From Pseudomonas citrullilanati (GTDB taxonomy: Bacteria; Pseudomonadota; Gammaproteobacteria; Pseudomonadales; Pseudomonadaceae), in the NCBI RefSeq assembly GCF_030580855.1, contig NZ_JAUQOP010000015.1, positions 51,461 to 115,460 on the forward strand: a DNA stretch of 64,000 bases, in the 5' to 3' direction. Position 1 is the first letter of the stretch, and each line of letters starts with the position of its first letter. The notes under the pieces were generated by a model, which saw only the letters and a list, made by a program, of their open reading frames with translations, was not told where the DNA came from and searched no databases. Below, piece after piece: positions 1 to 8,861 of the stretch. A program made the translations under genes and the position numbers.

Positions 1-26
1 AAAGGATTGAGCTTCAAAGGCTTCAT
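1..26 (-). CDS. algE: Alginate outer-membrane porin AlgE, first codons only
   Basis: Only eight codons and part of a ninth are inside the window (MKPLKLNP...). The ATG at 26-24 overlaps the TGA of algK (25-23) in an ATGA arrangement, which implies translational coupling. The identity comes from position: in Pseudomonas alginate operons algE follows algK and encodes the beta-barrel that exports alginate, with AlgK as its partner. The basic start of the peptide fits a signal sequence, but the rest lies outside the window. Confidence 0.6.
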
Positions 27-1534
27 AGTTGTTCCTCGCCGTCATCTTCTTTCAGGGCTTGCAGTTCCAGCGTATCGGGGCTCATGGCGCCACGAATGGC
101 CTGCTCTTGTTTTAGCAGGCGTTGCGCTTGGGCAAGTTGCTGCGGCGGTAATTGGGCTTCGAGGGTCTGGGCAAGTTCGATGGCTTGCGGGGTGTTCTGC
201 GCCTTGGCCAGCTGGCTGAACACATAGGCGTTGACCGGGTTGGGCTGGGTGCCCCGGCCCTGGGAGAACAGCTGGGCAATGGCGAAGTCGGCGCTGTTCT
301 GGCCATTGCGGGCGGCCTTGAGCAGATGGTCCAGGGCTTTTTGCGAGTACACCTGGCCCAGGTAGCCACGGCGGTAGATCTGGCCGAGGTAGTAGTCGGC
401 GGCCACTTCGCGGCCCACGGCTTTCTGGAAGTGCGCCTCGGCGACCTTGGCGTCGGCCGGCACCCACTTGCCTTCGTAGTACAGCTTGCCCAGCAACAGC
501 TCGGCGCGAGGCTGGTCGGCGGCGCGGCCGTTTTCCAGGTACTGCATCATCTTGTCGACGTCGCCCAGTTCCGGGAAGTCGTAGAGCAGTTGCGCCAGGC
601 TGACCCAGGCGGCGGGGTAGCCGGGGGCGATGCCTTCGAGCAGGGACTGGGCGGTTTTCTCGTCCGTCTTGCCCAGGCTGGCATCGGCCAGCACACGGGC
701 GACACTGTCCACGCGCTGGGCGGAAACCACGCCGCGGGCGTGACCGGCCTGCATCTGCTTGATCAGCTCGGCCTGCTGTTCCGGCTGGCCGCGTTTCTGA
801 TAGACCGTGGCCAGTTCGACGTAGCAGATGTCGGTGGTCGCCAGCGCGGCCTTGCAGACCTTCTCGACTTCATCCAGGTGCTGGTCGTAGGTGCCCTGGG
901 TGCGGTAGAGCAGGATCTGCGCCAGGCCCGCTTCCGGGTAGCCGGCGCTGCGCCATTGGCTGATCTGCTGCTGGGCGTTGACGTTCGGGAAACTGTGGGG
1001 GTATTGCAGGTACAGCATCGCCAGCGGGATCAGGGTGTTGCCTTCACCGTTGGCGAAGGCTTTCTTCAACAGGCCTTCGGCTTCATGCTTCTCCGCTTCC
1101 GTGGAACCGGGCTTCGCCACCAGCAGGCGGCCCAGGCGTGCCTGGGCCCGTGGCGAGATGTCGGCGGCGGCGCGGTAGGTCGCCTCGGCTTTTTTCATTT
1201 GCTCGGGGTCACGGCTGTCCACCTGGATATCGGCCAGGCCGACCTGGGCTTCGCTGTAGCCCAGGTCTGCCAGTTGCTGATAGTTCTGCTGCGCCAGCGC
1301 CGTGTCGCCGCGCTTGAGGGCTTCATTGGCCAGGCGCTGGTCGGGCAGGCCGGCGCAACCGCTGAGACCGACTGCCAACGCCAGTGCACACAACGCATAT
1401 CCTGTGTGGGAGCGAGCCTGCTCGCGATGCAAGCCGCTCGGTGTACCAGACAGACCGCGTCGATCCCATCGCGAGCAGGCTCGCTCCCACAGGGACGACA
1501 GCGCATTGTTGTTTTGTGGAGTGATCACGGGCAT
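23..1534 (-). CDS. algK: Alginate biosynthesis lipoprotein AlgK with a REPIN-encoded N-terminal insert
   Basis: AlgK is an outer-membrane lipoprotein of TPR/Sel1-like repeats that helps place and assemble the AlgE secretin for alginate export. The body from about residue 60 (CAGLPDQRLANEAL) to the acidic C terminus (DDGEEQL) matches the family throughout. The lipobox is LSGC with the modified cysteine at residue 60, compared with Cys28 in P. aeruginosa AlgK. The extra roughly 32 residues (about 14 to 44, including LWERACSR and HREQARSH) are encoded by a REPIN. No Met lies between residue 1 and the hydrophobic stretch, so translation either starts at the ATG at 1534 and carries a long N-region, or restarts at a non-ATG codon such as the TTG of residue 35. 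The gene sits between alg44 (9-bp gap) and algE (overlapping). Whether lipidation and export still work is not visible from sequence. Confidence 0.9.
   Translation of the reverse strand: MPVITPQNNNALSSLWERACSRWDRRGLSGTPSGLHREQARSHTGYALCALALAVGLSGCAGLPDQRLANEALKRGDTALAQQNYQQLADLGYSEAQVGLADIQVDSRDPEQMKKAEATYRAAADISPRAQARLGRLLVAKPGSTEAEKHEAEGLLKKAFANGEGNTLIPLAMLYLQYPHSFPNVNAQQQISQWRSAGYPEAGLAQILLYRTQGTYDQHLDEVEKVCKAALATTDICYVELATVYQKRGQPEQQAELIKQMQAGHARGVVSAQRVDSVARVLADASLGKTDEKTAQSLLEGIAPGYPAAWVSLAQLLYDFPELGDVDKMMQYLENGRAADQPRAELLLGKLYYEGKWVPADAKVAEAHFQKAVGREVAADYYLGQIYRRGYLGQVYSQKALDHLLKAARNGQNSADFAIAQLFSQGRGTQPNPVNAYVFSQLAKAQNTPQAIELAQTLEAQLPPQQLAQAQRLLKQEQAIRGAMSPDTLELQALKEDDGEEQL
1405..1491. 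repeat. REPIN inside the algK coding region
   Basis: Two inverted REP arms, TGTGGGAGCGAGCCTGCTCG at 1405 and CGAGCAGGCTCGCTCCCACA ending at 1491, surround a short spacer. It is the same element class as the intergenic copies in this window, but here it lies in frame within the 5' part of algK with no stop codon in that frame. Confidence 0.95.
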
Positions 1535-1543
1535 ATCCTCGAC

Positions 1544-2713
1544 TTAAATACCGACAGCCATGGCTTTGTCGATCAGCCAGTTCAGGTTCGGACCACGGTC
1601 GCTGTGGACTTCCACGGGACGACCGGCCAACGAGCTGTCCAGCGGCTCGTCAGGCTTGATCAGCACGCGGATATCGGAGGAGAGGTCTTCACTTTTCAGG
1701 CTGGTGCTGCTGATGATCTTGCCGGTGCGGGTGGTGTCTTCGCCGGCCACCTGGAAGTTGACCGCGGTGCCTGGACGCACGTCGCCGAACTGGCGATAGG
1801 AGAAGCGCGCCTCGACGTTGGCTTCGGTGCCGCGTGGAACCAGTTGGAAGATCACGTCGCCCTTGCTGGCGTACTGGCCGTTGGCGACCAGTTGCTGGGC
1901 CACGATGCAGTCGCATGGCGACGTCAGGGTGCCGGTCATTTGCTTGCCGAACAGTTCCTCGACCTTGGCCGGTTGCAGCTGGTTGTCGTCCAGGTGGCCC
2001 TTGAGCACGTCGAGCATGCTGGTGCTGAAGGTCGCCAGCGGGGCGCCCTTGGCGGCGATGCCGTCAGCCTTGACCAGGCTCTGCACGGTGCCGTCGCGCG
2101 GCATGGTGATCGCCATGCCCGGTACGTTCACCAGGCCCGCCTGGGCGTGGCTGACGAAGTACATGCCGTACACCGACTTGAAGATGAAGCCGAACGCGGC
2201 CAGGCCGACGATGAAGATAGCGAGGCTGAAGGTCACCGCGCGCAGGCGGCCGAACGCCGTCATGCCGCCACTTTCGTCTTTCTGCTTGCGGGCCTTGGTG
2301 AAGTTGTCGCGTTGCAGGGTCGCCAGCACGTCGCCGACGCCGACGATGTCGCCGGCCAGGTGCGAGGTGATGATGTGGCGCAGCGTGGCGATGTCACGCG
2401 GCTCCAGGTTCTGGAACTGGCAACCGGTACGGCCGGTCTGGCGGTCGAAGGAGCGGATCTGCAACTCCACGTCCATGGCCAGGCCCAGGTTGTCGATCAC
2501 GAATTGCAGGCGAGCCTTGTAGGTTTCGCCGATCTTGAGCGGCATCTGCCCGGCGTTGAAGCACAGGCCGCCTGCGGACAGGTCCAGGACCTTGACTTCC
2601 ATCGGGGTCCGGTCGGGGCCGAAGAATCGCAGCTTGGCCGGGATTTTCACTCGGGCGTGCTGGCGCTGGGCTTCGGATTCATGCACTACGTTGACGTTCA
2701 CGGCGGTGTTCAT
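1544..2713 (-). CDS. alg44: Alginate co-polymerase Alg44 (PilZ, membrane segment, HlyD-like periplasmic part)
   Basis: Alg44 binds cyclic di-GMP through an N-terminal cytoplasmic PilZ domain and activates Alg8 polymerase. The PilZ ligand residues are present at the positions known from P. aeruginosa: R17 and R21 in RQHAR, and D44 and S46 in DLSAGG. One transmembrane segment lies at about 158-184 (FSLAIFIVGLAAFGFIF), followed by a periplasmic barrel-sandwich/membrane-fusion-like region. The length of 389 residues is normal for the family. It lies 35 bp after alg8 in the alginate operon, so its transcription should follow the algD promoter, with activity gated by c-di-GMP. Confidence 0.97.
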   Translation of the reverse strand: MNTAVNVNVVHESEAQRQHARVKIPAKLRFFGPDRTPMEVKVLDLSAGGLCFNAGQMPLKIGETYKARLQFVIDNLGLAMDVELQIRSFDRQTGRTGCQFQNLEPRDIATLRHIITSHLAGDIVGVGDVLATLQRDNFTKARKQKDESGGMTAFGRLRAVTFSLAIFIVGLAAFGFIFKSVYGMYFVSHAQAGLVNVPGMAITMPRDGTVQSLVKADGIAAKGAPLATFSTSMLDVLKGHLDDNQLQPAKVEELFGKQMTGTLTSPCDCIVAQQLVANGQYASKGDVIFQLVPRGTEANVEARFSYRQFGDVRPGTAVNFQVAGEDTTRTGKIISSTSLKSEDLSSDIRVLIKPDEPLDSSLAGRPVEVHSDRGPNLNWLIDKAMAVGI

Positions 2714-2748
2714 AGGGGCGGTTTCCTAGTTAATTCATTCAAGTCCGG

Positions 2749-4239
2749 TCAGACCATCGTCAGCAGCACAGCGACAAAGATGCTGCCGGCGGAGAAGGTC
2801 ATGGTCCGAGACGACCAAGTGTTGAACCAACGTTGAAAGCTGGCGAGATCACGGGTCAGTGAGGTGGGCTGGCGGGTCCAGGACTGCTGGTCAAGGCGGA
2901 AGAACACGTAGATCTTCACCAACGCGCCGACGATCTGGTTGTAATAGAGAATCGCCGGGTAGGCCGGGCCGATCCGGTGACCGGAGCACGACAACAGCAA
3001 GGTCAGGATCAGGCGGGTAATGCCGATCCAGAGCAGGTACACCAGGATGAACGCGGTGCCGTACTTGAAGCTGGCGATCAGCGCCACGGTCAGGCCCAGC
3101 AGCGAGGTCCACATCGACACGCGCTGGTCGAACAGCACCACCGAGGTGAACAGGCCCAGGCGTTTCATCCCCAGGCCCAGTGCCCGGGAGTTCTGCCGCA
3201 GGTTGTTGCCGTACCAGCGGAACATCAGCTTGCGGCTGGCCTTGATGAAGCTTTTTTCCGGCGGGTGCTCAACGGTGTTGATCGCCGCGTCGGGCACGTA
3301 GAAGGTGTCGTAGCCCAGGCGCATCAGGCTGAACCAGCTCGACTTGTCGTCCCCGGTCAGGAACTTGAAGCGGCCCAGGCGCCAGTGCTGCAGCGAGTCG
3401 CTTTCGACGTCGGCGATGAAGTCGGGGTTGGTCACCACCGTGGCGCGGAACACCGACATGCGCCCGGTCATGGTCAGCACGCGCTTGGACAGGGCCATGG
3501 AGCACATGTTGATGTGACGCTGGGCGAAACGCAGCTTGTGCCACTCGGCCATGATGTAGCCGCCACGCACTTCGCAGAACTCGTTGGTGGTCAGGCCGCC
3601 GACGTTGCCGAACAGCTGGAACCACGGCACGGTCTTGCGCACGACGCCTTCGGCGAGCACGGTGTCGCCATCGATCACGGCGACCACCGCACGGTCATCC
3701 GGCAGGTGGCGGGAGATGGCGCGGAAACCGTAGGCCAGGCCGTCGCGCTTGCCGGTGCCGGGGATGCGCACGAAGTCCAGCTTGACCCGCTCCGGCGGGT
3801 TCATGCGGGCCCAGAGGCTCTTGACCAGCAGCTCGTCGGACATTTCCACGATGGAGCAGACCACGGTGGTCGGCAGCCCGCAGTCGATGGCTTCGCGGAT
3901 CACCGAGCCATACACCTGGGCGGTGGTCAGCGCGTCGATCCGGAAACTGGTGACCATCAGGAACACGTGGGACGGATCGGCGGCCTTGCCCAGCTTGCGT
4001 ACCTTGCGGCGCAGATGCGGGTAGACGATGTACAGGAAGATCATGCCGCGCACGAAATGCGTCGCGCCCATGGAGTAACGCCAGATGCCCACGGCGCCGA
4101 TCAGGAAGATGAAATCCTTGGATTCGGAGTCGAACGTGGACGTGGGCAGCGCCAAGGCGATGCCCATCAATAAACTCAAGTAAAACAGCCAACCGGCGGC
4201 CTGAAGCAGGCCGTGCTTTAGCCTGTGCATAATCTGCAT
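2749..4239 (-). CDS. alg8: Alginate polymerase glycosyltransferase Alg8
   Basis: Inner-membrane family 2 glycosyltransferase that polymerises GDP-mannuronate into polymannuronate. N-terminal membrane segments cover about 14-32 and 43-75. The cytoplasmic catalytic part shows D190-G-D192 (VAVIDGDT), TGDD at 295-298 and KLMFRW at 337-342 in the place of the QxxRW acceptor motif. Further membrane segments follow in the C-terminal third. At 496 residues the length matches P. aeruginosa Alg8. Translation could also start at the Met four codons in (MHRLKHG). It follows algD after a 91-bp gap that contains a strong hairpin. Confidence 0.97.
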   Translation of the reverse strand: MQIMHRLKHGLLQAAGWLFYLSLLMGIALALPTSTFDSESKDFIFLIGAVGIWRYSMGATHFVRGMIFLYIVYPHLRRKVRKLGKAADPSHVFLMVTSFRIDALTTAQVYGSVIREAIDCGLPTTVVCSIVEMSDELLVKSLWARMNPPERVKLDFVRIPGTGKRDGLAYGFRAISRHLPDDRAVVAVIDGDTVLAEGVVRKTVPWFQLFGNVGGLTTNEFCEVRGGYIMAEWHKLRFAQRHINMCSMALSKRVLTMTGRMSVFRATVVTNPDFIADVESDSLQHWRLGRFKFLTGDDKSSWFSLMRLGYDTFYVPDAAINTVEHPPEKSFIKASRKLMFRWYGNNLRQNSRALGLGMKRLGLFTSVVLFDQRVSMWTSLLGLTVALIASFKYGTAFILVYLLWIGITRLILTLLLSCSGHRIGPAYPAILYYNQIVGALVKIYVFFRLDQQSWTRQPTSLTRDLASFQRWFNTWSSRTMTFSAGSIFVAVLLTMV

Positions 4240-4296
4240 CCGTCTCTATCTCGGGCGGGCCTCGTGGGCGGCCCGATGGGTTAAGGCAGGCGAAAG

Positions 4297-4322
4297 GCCG
4301 GCCGGGAACTGTCCCGGCCGGC
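4297..4322 (-). promoter_or_regulatory. Strong intercistronic hairpin between algD and alg8
   Basis: A perfect 11-bp stem, GCCGGCCGGGA at 4297-4307 paired with TCCCGGCCGGC at 4312-4322, closes a 4-nt loop just after the algD stop. There is no T-run on either side, so it looks more like an mRNA processing or stability element, or a partial attenuator setting the algD to alg8 ratio, than a simple terminator. Confidence 0.6.
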
Positions 4323-4330
4323 AAACAGAC

Positions 4331-5647
4331 TTACCAGCAGATGCCTTCGGTCCGGCCACTCGGCGTGGTGGCCTTGGACATGAAGCCGACCAGGTCGATG
4401 ACCTGCTTGCCTTCCGGTACGTTCTCGGTCAGCGCGCGGAACTTCTCGTCACGGTTGCCCAGGATGATGATGTCGGAGTTGTCGATGACCGAGTCGAAGT
4501 CCGAGTTGAGCAAGGACGAGACGTGAGGAATCTTCGACTCGATGTAGTCCTTGTTCGCACCGTGGACGCGGGCGTATTCGACGTTGCTGTCGTAGATGCG
4601 CAGGTCGTAGCCCTTGCCGATCAGCATTTCCGCCAGTTCCACCAGCGGGCTTTCGCGCAGGTCGTCGGTGCCGGCCTTGAAGCTCAGGCCCAGCAGGGCG
4701 ACTTTGCGTTTCTCGTGGCTGGAAACGATGTCGAAGGCGTTCTGCACCTGGGACTCGTTGCTGCGCATCAGCGAGTTGAGCAGTGGCGCTTCCACGTCCA
4801 GGGAGCTGGCGCGGTAGGTCAGGGCGCGAACGTCCTTGGGCAGGCAGGAGCCGCCGAAGGCGAAGCCTGGGCGCATGTAGTACTGGGACAGGTTCAGGGT
4901 CTTGTCCTGGCAGACCACGTCCATCACTTCACGGCCATCGACGCCGACCGCCTTGGCGATGTTGCCGATCTCGTTGGCGAAGGTCACCTTGGTGGCGTGC
5001 CAGACGTTGCAGGTGTACTTGATCATCTCGGCAACGGCGATGTCCTTGCGGATGATCGGCGCATCGAGCTCTTCGTACAGCGATTGCAGGACGTCGCCAG
5101 AGGCTTTGTCGAACTCGCCGATCACGGTCATCGGTGGCAGGTCGTAGTCCTTGATCGCGGTGCTTTCACGCAGGAACTCAGGGTTGACCGCGACGCCGAA
5201 ATCAACGCCGGCTTTCTTGCCGGAGCAGTCTTCGAGAATCGGGATGACAACGTTTGCGACGGTGCCCGGCAATACGGTGCTGCGGACCACGACGGTGTGG
5301 CGGGTGGTCTTGTCACGCAGAACAAAACCGATCTCGCGGCACACGGCCTCGATGTAGTTCAGTTCCAGGTCGCCATTCTTTTTGCTCGGTGTACCGACGC
5401 AAATCATCGACAGGTCAGTATCGCGAATGGCTTCGGCGAAGTTGGTAGTACCGCGCAGTCGACCGGTTTCAATACCTTGGGCCAACAGCTCGCCAAGACC
5501 CGGTTCGACAATCGGCGATTTGCCCGCGTTGATCATGTCTATCTTGTCTTTGGCGACATCTACGCCAACTACGTCATGGCCCCGTGCAGACAGGCAACCG
5601 GCACATACTGCACCGACGTAACCCAAACCAAATATGCTAATGCGCAT
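4331..5647 (-). CDS. algD: GDP-mannose 6-dehydrogenase AlgD
   Basis: Catalyses the committed step of alginate synthesis, the NAD-dependent four-electron oxidation of GDP-mannose to GDP-mannuronate. The Rossmann motif GLGYVG is at residues 7-12 and the catalytic cysteine is C268 in GGSCLPKD, the same number as in P. aeruginosa. I chose the ATG at 5647 (MRISIFGLGYVG) because AGAGGTG lies 6-8 nt upstream; the in-frame GTG at 5656 overlaps that ribosome binding site. The protein is 438 residues, as expected. It is the first gene of the alginate operon and is preceded by a long noncoding region. Confidence 0.98.
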   Translation of the reverse strand: MRISIFGLGYVGAVCAGCLSARGHDVVGVDVAKDKIDMINAGKSPIVEPGLGELLAQGIETGRLRGTTNFAEAIRDTDLSMICVGTPSKKNGDLELNYIEAVCREIGFVLRDKTTRHTVVVRSTVLPGTVANVVIPILEDCSGKKAGVDFGVAVNPEFLRESTAIKDYDLPPMTVIGEFDKASGDVLQSLYEELDAPIIRKDIAVAEMIKYTCNVWHATKVTFANEIGNIAKAVGVDGREVMDVVCQDKTLNLSQYYMRPGFAFGGSCLPKDVRALTYRASSLDVEAPLLNSLMRSNESQVQNAFDIVSSHEKRKVALLGLSFKAGTDDLRESPLVELAEMLIGKGYDLRIYDSNVEYARVHGANKDYIESKIPHVSSLLNSDFDSVIDNSDIIILGNRDEKFRALTENVPEGKQVIDLVGFMSKATTPSGRTEGICW

Positions 5648-5711
5648 CGCATTCACCTCTGTTTTTCACGCCATTAAATGGCCGGAGTTAATAGTGTTCA
5701 GCGGTCATCGT

Positions 5712-5770
5712 GCACTCGGAAGTGTGGAGTGCAGGCGCCACAATGCCGTTGTGCAGGCATACTAAGTTCC
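5712..5770 (-). promoter_or_regulatory. Probable algD promoter with AlgU-type -35 and downstream palindrome
   Basis: On the minus strand GGAACTT (5770-5764) matches the -35 of AlgU/sigma-22 promoters, which drive algD in Pseudomonas. A convincing -10 of the TCTGA type is not obvious at 16-17 nt; GCATT is the nearest. An inverted repeat GCACTC-N9-GAGTGC (5712-5732) lies in what would be the 5' leader. The position, about 117 nt upstream of the algD ATG, is plausible for algD leaders. Confidence 0.5.
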
Positions 5771-6423
5771 GAGTGTCTAAATAATTGCACTCAAGTTGTG
5801 CGCAAAGCGGCCTTGTTGTTATGACCTGCCCTGTTATGCAGCCAGTCCTCGTTGTCGGGAACGCTCGTGCAAAGGTGTTTCACTTTTGATTCCTGGCAAA
5901 AAGCCCACAAAATCAACAGTTTCTGTGCTCGGGTGAGCACAATGTAGGGGCGCAGCCTTGGCCTTTGTGGGGATAGTAATGTTGCGTTATCTCCCGTCCT
6001 TCTAAGGTTGGATCCAAATCGACGACCGTTTCACTAAGTTGCCATGACAACTTGGTTACTCTGTCCGACGTTGTCTGTAAGTTATCTCCTACACGCTCGG
6101 CGATAATCGTTACCGGTGGTATGAGCCGTGCGTTTTGACATAGTTCCGATCCGCTCATCGCGATTTTCGAAATTTTTCGAAATATTATCCGAGATGGCAC
6201 TGCTTTCATTTTGATGGCACTTGCCATTTCGGCCTTTGTAAATGGGGAGTTAGCAGGGGTGGATAGTTTTGTGCCACTACAGAAGAAAAAAATGCGTGCC
6301 ACTACGCAAAAAACTGACGAGTGTCGAGTGAAAGAAAAGTTAGCGTCAGGGTGGGACGATTTATTGGCGCCATGGAACTGGCAAAGTGGGCGGGGAAGGA
6401 GGATGACAAGTAGGCAGTTGATC
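5771..6423 (-). promoter_or_regulatory. AT-richer noncoding region far upstream of algD
   Basis: About 650 bp without a credible gene, with base composition lower in GC than its neighbours. It contains several short palindromes: AAGTTG-N6-CAACTT (6036-6053), ATGGCA-CT-TGCCAT (6214-6227, with another ATGGCACT at 6194) and TGGCGCCA (6365-6372). algD promoters are known to be controlled from far upstream by AlgR, AmrZ and AlgB, so these are candidate sites; I cannot assign a regulator. A 173-codon minus-strand ORF here (5913-6434) has no family-like features and is not called. Confidence 0.45.
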
Positions 6424-6424
6424 G

Positions 6425-6445
6425 AGGCCCCCAATCGGGGGGCCT
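6425..6445 (-). terminator. Hairpin after yaaA
   Basis: AGGCCCCC-N5-GGGGGCCT forms an 8-bp stem about 15 bp past the yaaA stop. No T-run follows on the minus strand, so termination is likely but not certain. Confidence 0.5.
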
Positions 6446-6459
6446 TATAAAGTCATGCT

Positions 6460-7239
6460 TTATTCCGGAGCATGGTCACGCAGGAAGACCAGTTTGTCCG
6501 GACTCGATTGTTGTTCATTGAAACGATAACCCTGTAAGTCGAACTGCTTGAGCGAGGCCGGGTCGTCGATGCGTTCCTGGATGACGAAGCGACTCATCAG
6601 GCCCCGGGCCTTCTTGGCGTAGAAACTGATGATCTTGTACTGGCCGTTCTTGAGGTCCTTGAATTCGGTGTCGATGACGCGCGCTTTCAGTGCGCTGCGC
6701 TTGACCGCCGAGAAGTACTCGTTGGACGCCAGGTTCAACAGGACGTCATCGCCTTGTTCGGCCAGGGCTTCGTTCAACCATTCGCTGATGCGCGTGCCCC
6801 AGAACGCGTAGAGGTCCTTGCCCCGGGCATTGGCCAACTTGGTGCCCATTTCCAGGCGGTAGGGCTGCATCAGGTCCAGCGGGCGCAGCAGGCCATACAA
6901 GCCGGAGAGCATGCGCAGGTGCTGCTGGGCGTAGTCGAAATCGGCTTCGCCGAAACTCTGGGCGTCCAGGCCGGTGTACACGTCACCCTTGAAAGCCAGC
7001 AGGGCCTGCTTGGCATTGGCCGGGGTGAACGCCGGTGTCCAACTGCCGAACCGCGCGGCGTTGAGGCCGCCGATCTTGTCGGAGACGTGCATCAGTTCGC
7101 TGATCTGGGTGGGGGAAAGGGTGCGCAACTGCTCGATCAGTTCCTGGGAGTGGTCCAGGTACTGCGGCTGGGTGAACCGCGTCGTGGCCGGTGGTGTTTC
7201 GTAGTCGAGGGTCTTGGCGGGGGAAATCACCATCAGCAT
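6460..7239 (-). CDS. yaaA: Peroxide stress protein YaaA (DUF328/UPF0246)
   Basis: 259 residues, the usual length, starting [14 protein letters not shown] as in the whole family and containing the conserved [21 protein letters not shown] stretch and a basic [14 protein letters not shown] segment near the C terminus. E. coli YaaA lowers intracellular iron under hydrogen peroxide stress and has a DNA-binding fold; the precise biochemical activity is not settled. The gene stands alone, facing away from the deacetylase-like gene, with a 145-bp shared upstream region. Confidence 0.95.
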   Translation of the reverse strand: MLMVISPAKTLDYETPPATTRFTQPQYLDHSQELIEQLRTLSPTQISELMHVSDKIGGLNAARFGSWTPAFTPANAKQALLAFKGDVYTGLDAQSFGEADFDYAQQHLRMLSGLYGLLRPLDLMQPYRLEMGTKLANARGKDLYAFWGTRISEWLNEALAEQGDDVLLNLASNEYFSAVKRSALKARVIDTEFKDLKNGQYKIISFYAKKARGLMSRFVIQERIDDPASLKQFDLQGYRFNEQQSSPDKLVFLRDHAPE

Positions 7240-7384
7240 GTAGTCGTCTCCTTCAAAGGTGCGGCGATTCTAGGAGGTTGTCCGGGTGGACTCCAGCTAT
7301 TGGGGTGATAGGGATGAGTGGTGAAGTGCGATTTGCCGAATTTTGTGGCAAGGGGATCGGCTATCATGCCGCGCGGGTTTCGTT

Positions 7385-8524
7385 ATGGAGACATCCCTTT
7401 TGCGCATTGCCCTTCTGTTATCGGCCTGGCTGTTGAGTTGCAGCGTCATTGCCGCGCCCAACGACATCGCGAGCCTGGACCGCAGCACCTGGCCGGAACA
7501 GCTCACCAGCCCGACCCTGTTCGACGTGGCTTCGCGGGCCGAGATCCTGATGTTCGCGCGGGTCATGCTGGACGTCGATGCCATGGATGAAATCGCCCTC
7601 AAGCAGTACCTGGGCCTGCGCACGGTCAACATGGCCGCGGTCGACGCGCTCCGCGCACGGTTGTGGCAGCGGCTGCTGGACAACTACAACTTTGCCCAGC
7701 GGAGCTGTGACCAGGATGCGTCCTTCTGTTACCTGGTGGAAAACATGGGAACCCTGCGGGAAGAGGCGCGCCGGTTCCACCTCGATGAAAGCTCGTTCTA
7801 TTTCAAATGGGCCGGGCCGAGCCAGGTCTTTCATACCCAGTACCGCGACGAGTTGTTGCGAAAAGCTGCGCTATTCCCGCAAACCAGCAGCGAAATCGCC
7901 CGTTTCGGGGATTACGAGCGCAATGGCGAAGACATGCATGACCGGCTGTTCCTGCTGACCTTCGACAGCGGTGCCAACGTGGCGCCGGACAATACCCCGT
8001 GGCTGGCGGACTACCTGCGCAAGGCGAACGTGAATGGCACGTTCTTCGTGCTGGGCAAGGACATCCAGGCGCGGCTGGCAGAGCAGTCGGTCAACGGTCT
8101 CCAGACCTTGTATTCCGGGCAATGCGTGGGTGTCCAGGGCTGGGAGTTCCGTTCCCACAGCTATTGGCAGGACTGGCAGGATTCGGTGCGGCGCAGCGTC
8201 GACCTGGTCAAGGGCAAGCTGCCGGAGAACTTCGTGCCGCTGTTCCGTCCGCCCCAGGGTCAGCGTCGTGGCGACGCCGAAGGGTTCTTCCGGCAACAGG
8301 GCCTGCAAGTGGCGTTGTGGGACATCGATCCCCAGGACGGCAGCCTGCGGCTCAAGCCCGAGCAGAGTGCCCAGCGGGCGCTGACGCTGATGCTGCTATG
8401 GCGCCGCGGGGTGATCAATTTCAATGCCAAGCAGGACGGAGTGAAGACGGCGCTGCCGTGGCTGGTGACGCAGACGGCGCAAAGCGGGATCGGTTGGGAG
8501 GACTGCCAGGAGGCGTTTCGCTGA
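7385..8524 (+). CDS. Exported polysaccharide-deacetylase-like protein with degenerate metal site
   Basis: 379 residues with an N-terminal export signal; LLSC at 16-19 could be a lipobox, or cleavage may follow AWLLSCSVIA. The C-terminal half is a NodB-type deacetylase fold: TFDSG at 192-196, RSHSYWQ around H258 and the motif FRPPQG. In active NodB enzymes motif 1 is TFDDG and motif 2 is HSxxH, giving a D-H-H metal triad. Here the metal Asp is Ser195 and the second His is Gln262, while the base D194, H258 and RxPxG remain. It may be a carbohydrate-binding or redirected enzyme. I chose the ATG at 7385 because it starts the signal peptide. In related genomes it sits near algD, but a role in alginate is not shown. 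Confidence 0.8.
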   Translation: METSLLRIALLLSAWLLSCSVIAAPNDIASLDRSTWPEQLTSPTLFDVASRAEILMFARVMLDVDAMDEIALKQYLGLRTVNMAAVDALRARLWQRLLDNYNFAQRSCDQDASFCYLVENMGTLREEARRFHLDESSFYFKWAGPSQVFHTQYRDELLRKAALFPQTSSEIARFGDYERNGEDMHDRLFLLTFDSGANVAPDNTPWLADYLRKANVNGTFFVLGKDIQARLAEQSVNGLQTLYSGQCVGVQGWEFRSHSYWQDWQDSVRRSVDLVKGKLPENFVPLFRPPQGQRRGDAEGFFRQQGLQVALWDIDPQDGSLRLKPEQSAQRALTLMLLWRRGVINFNAKQDGVKTALPWLVTQTAQSGIGWEDCQEAFR

Positions 8525-8861
8525 AACCTGGAAAAGGCCCGGAAACATTGGGGAAGGCGGAAATCTTGGCGCACATTCGGGGCAACCCGACTTCCGACTT
8601 TAACGGTGCGAGGGCGGTACGCCAAGGGTTATTCGTCACTCTGAAAAATAAACTTCAAAAAAGCGTCAAAGTGCTTTTTCCTGTCATGGTTTTTGGAGTA
8701 TCAAGAAGTCAGACCGCCGAAACCTGCAACACAGGTGGCGTCTTCCAAGACCCAGATTGTGTGCAGTTCACCTGAACCCTCGCGGGTGAATTCGGTGGCT
8801 ACCTCGAGGCGCAGCACTGTCACGGTATTGCGTCGAATGGCCCCCACAAAGGTGACCGAGT
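8525..8861 (+). other. Noncoding gap between the deacetylase-like gene and phoH-like gene
   Basis: 337 bp with no credible gene. It holds a weak hairpin, AAAAAGC-N8-GCTTTTT (8658-8679), whose flanking A and T runs would suit termination in either direction. The rest presumably contains the phoH-like promoter; no clear -35/-10 pair stands out to me. Confidence 0.4.

Noticed and set aside
152..2836. 894-codon plus-strand open frame across algK and alg44
   Set aside because: It lies antisense to clear alginate genes, has the repetitive V/G/A/Q/H-rich composition of an antisense frame in high-GC DNA, and matches no family.
5913..6434. 173-codon minus-strand ORF upstream of algD
   Set aside because: No family resemblance, odd composition, and it lies in the expected algD regulatory region.
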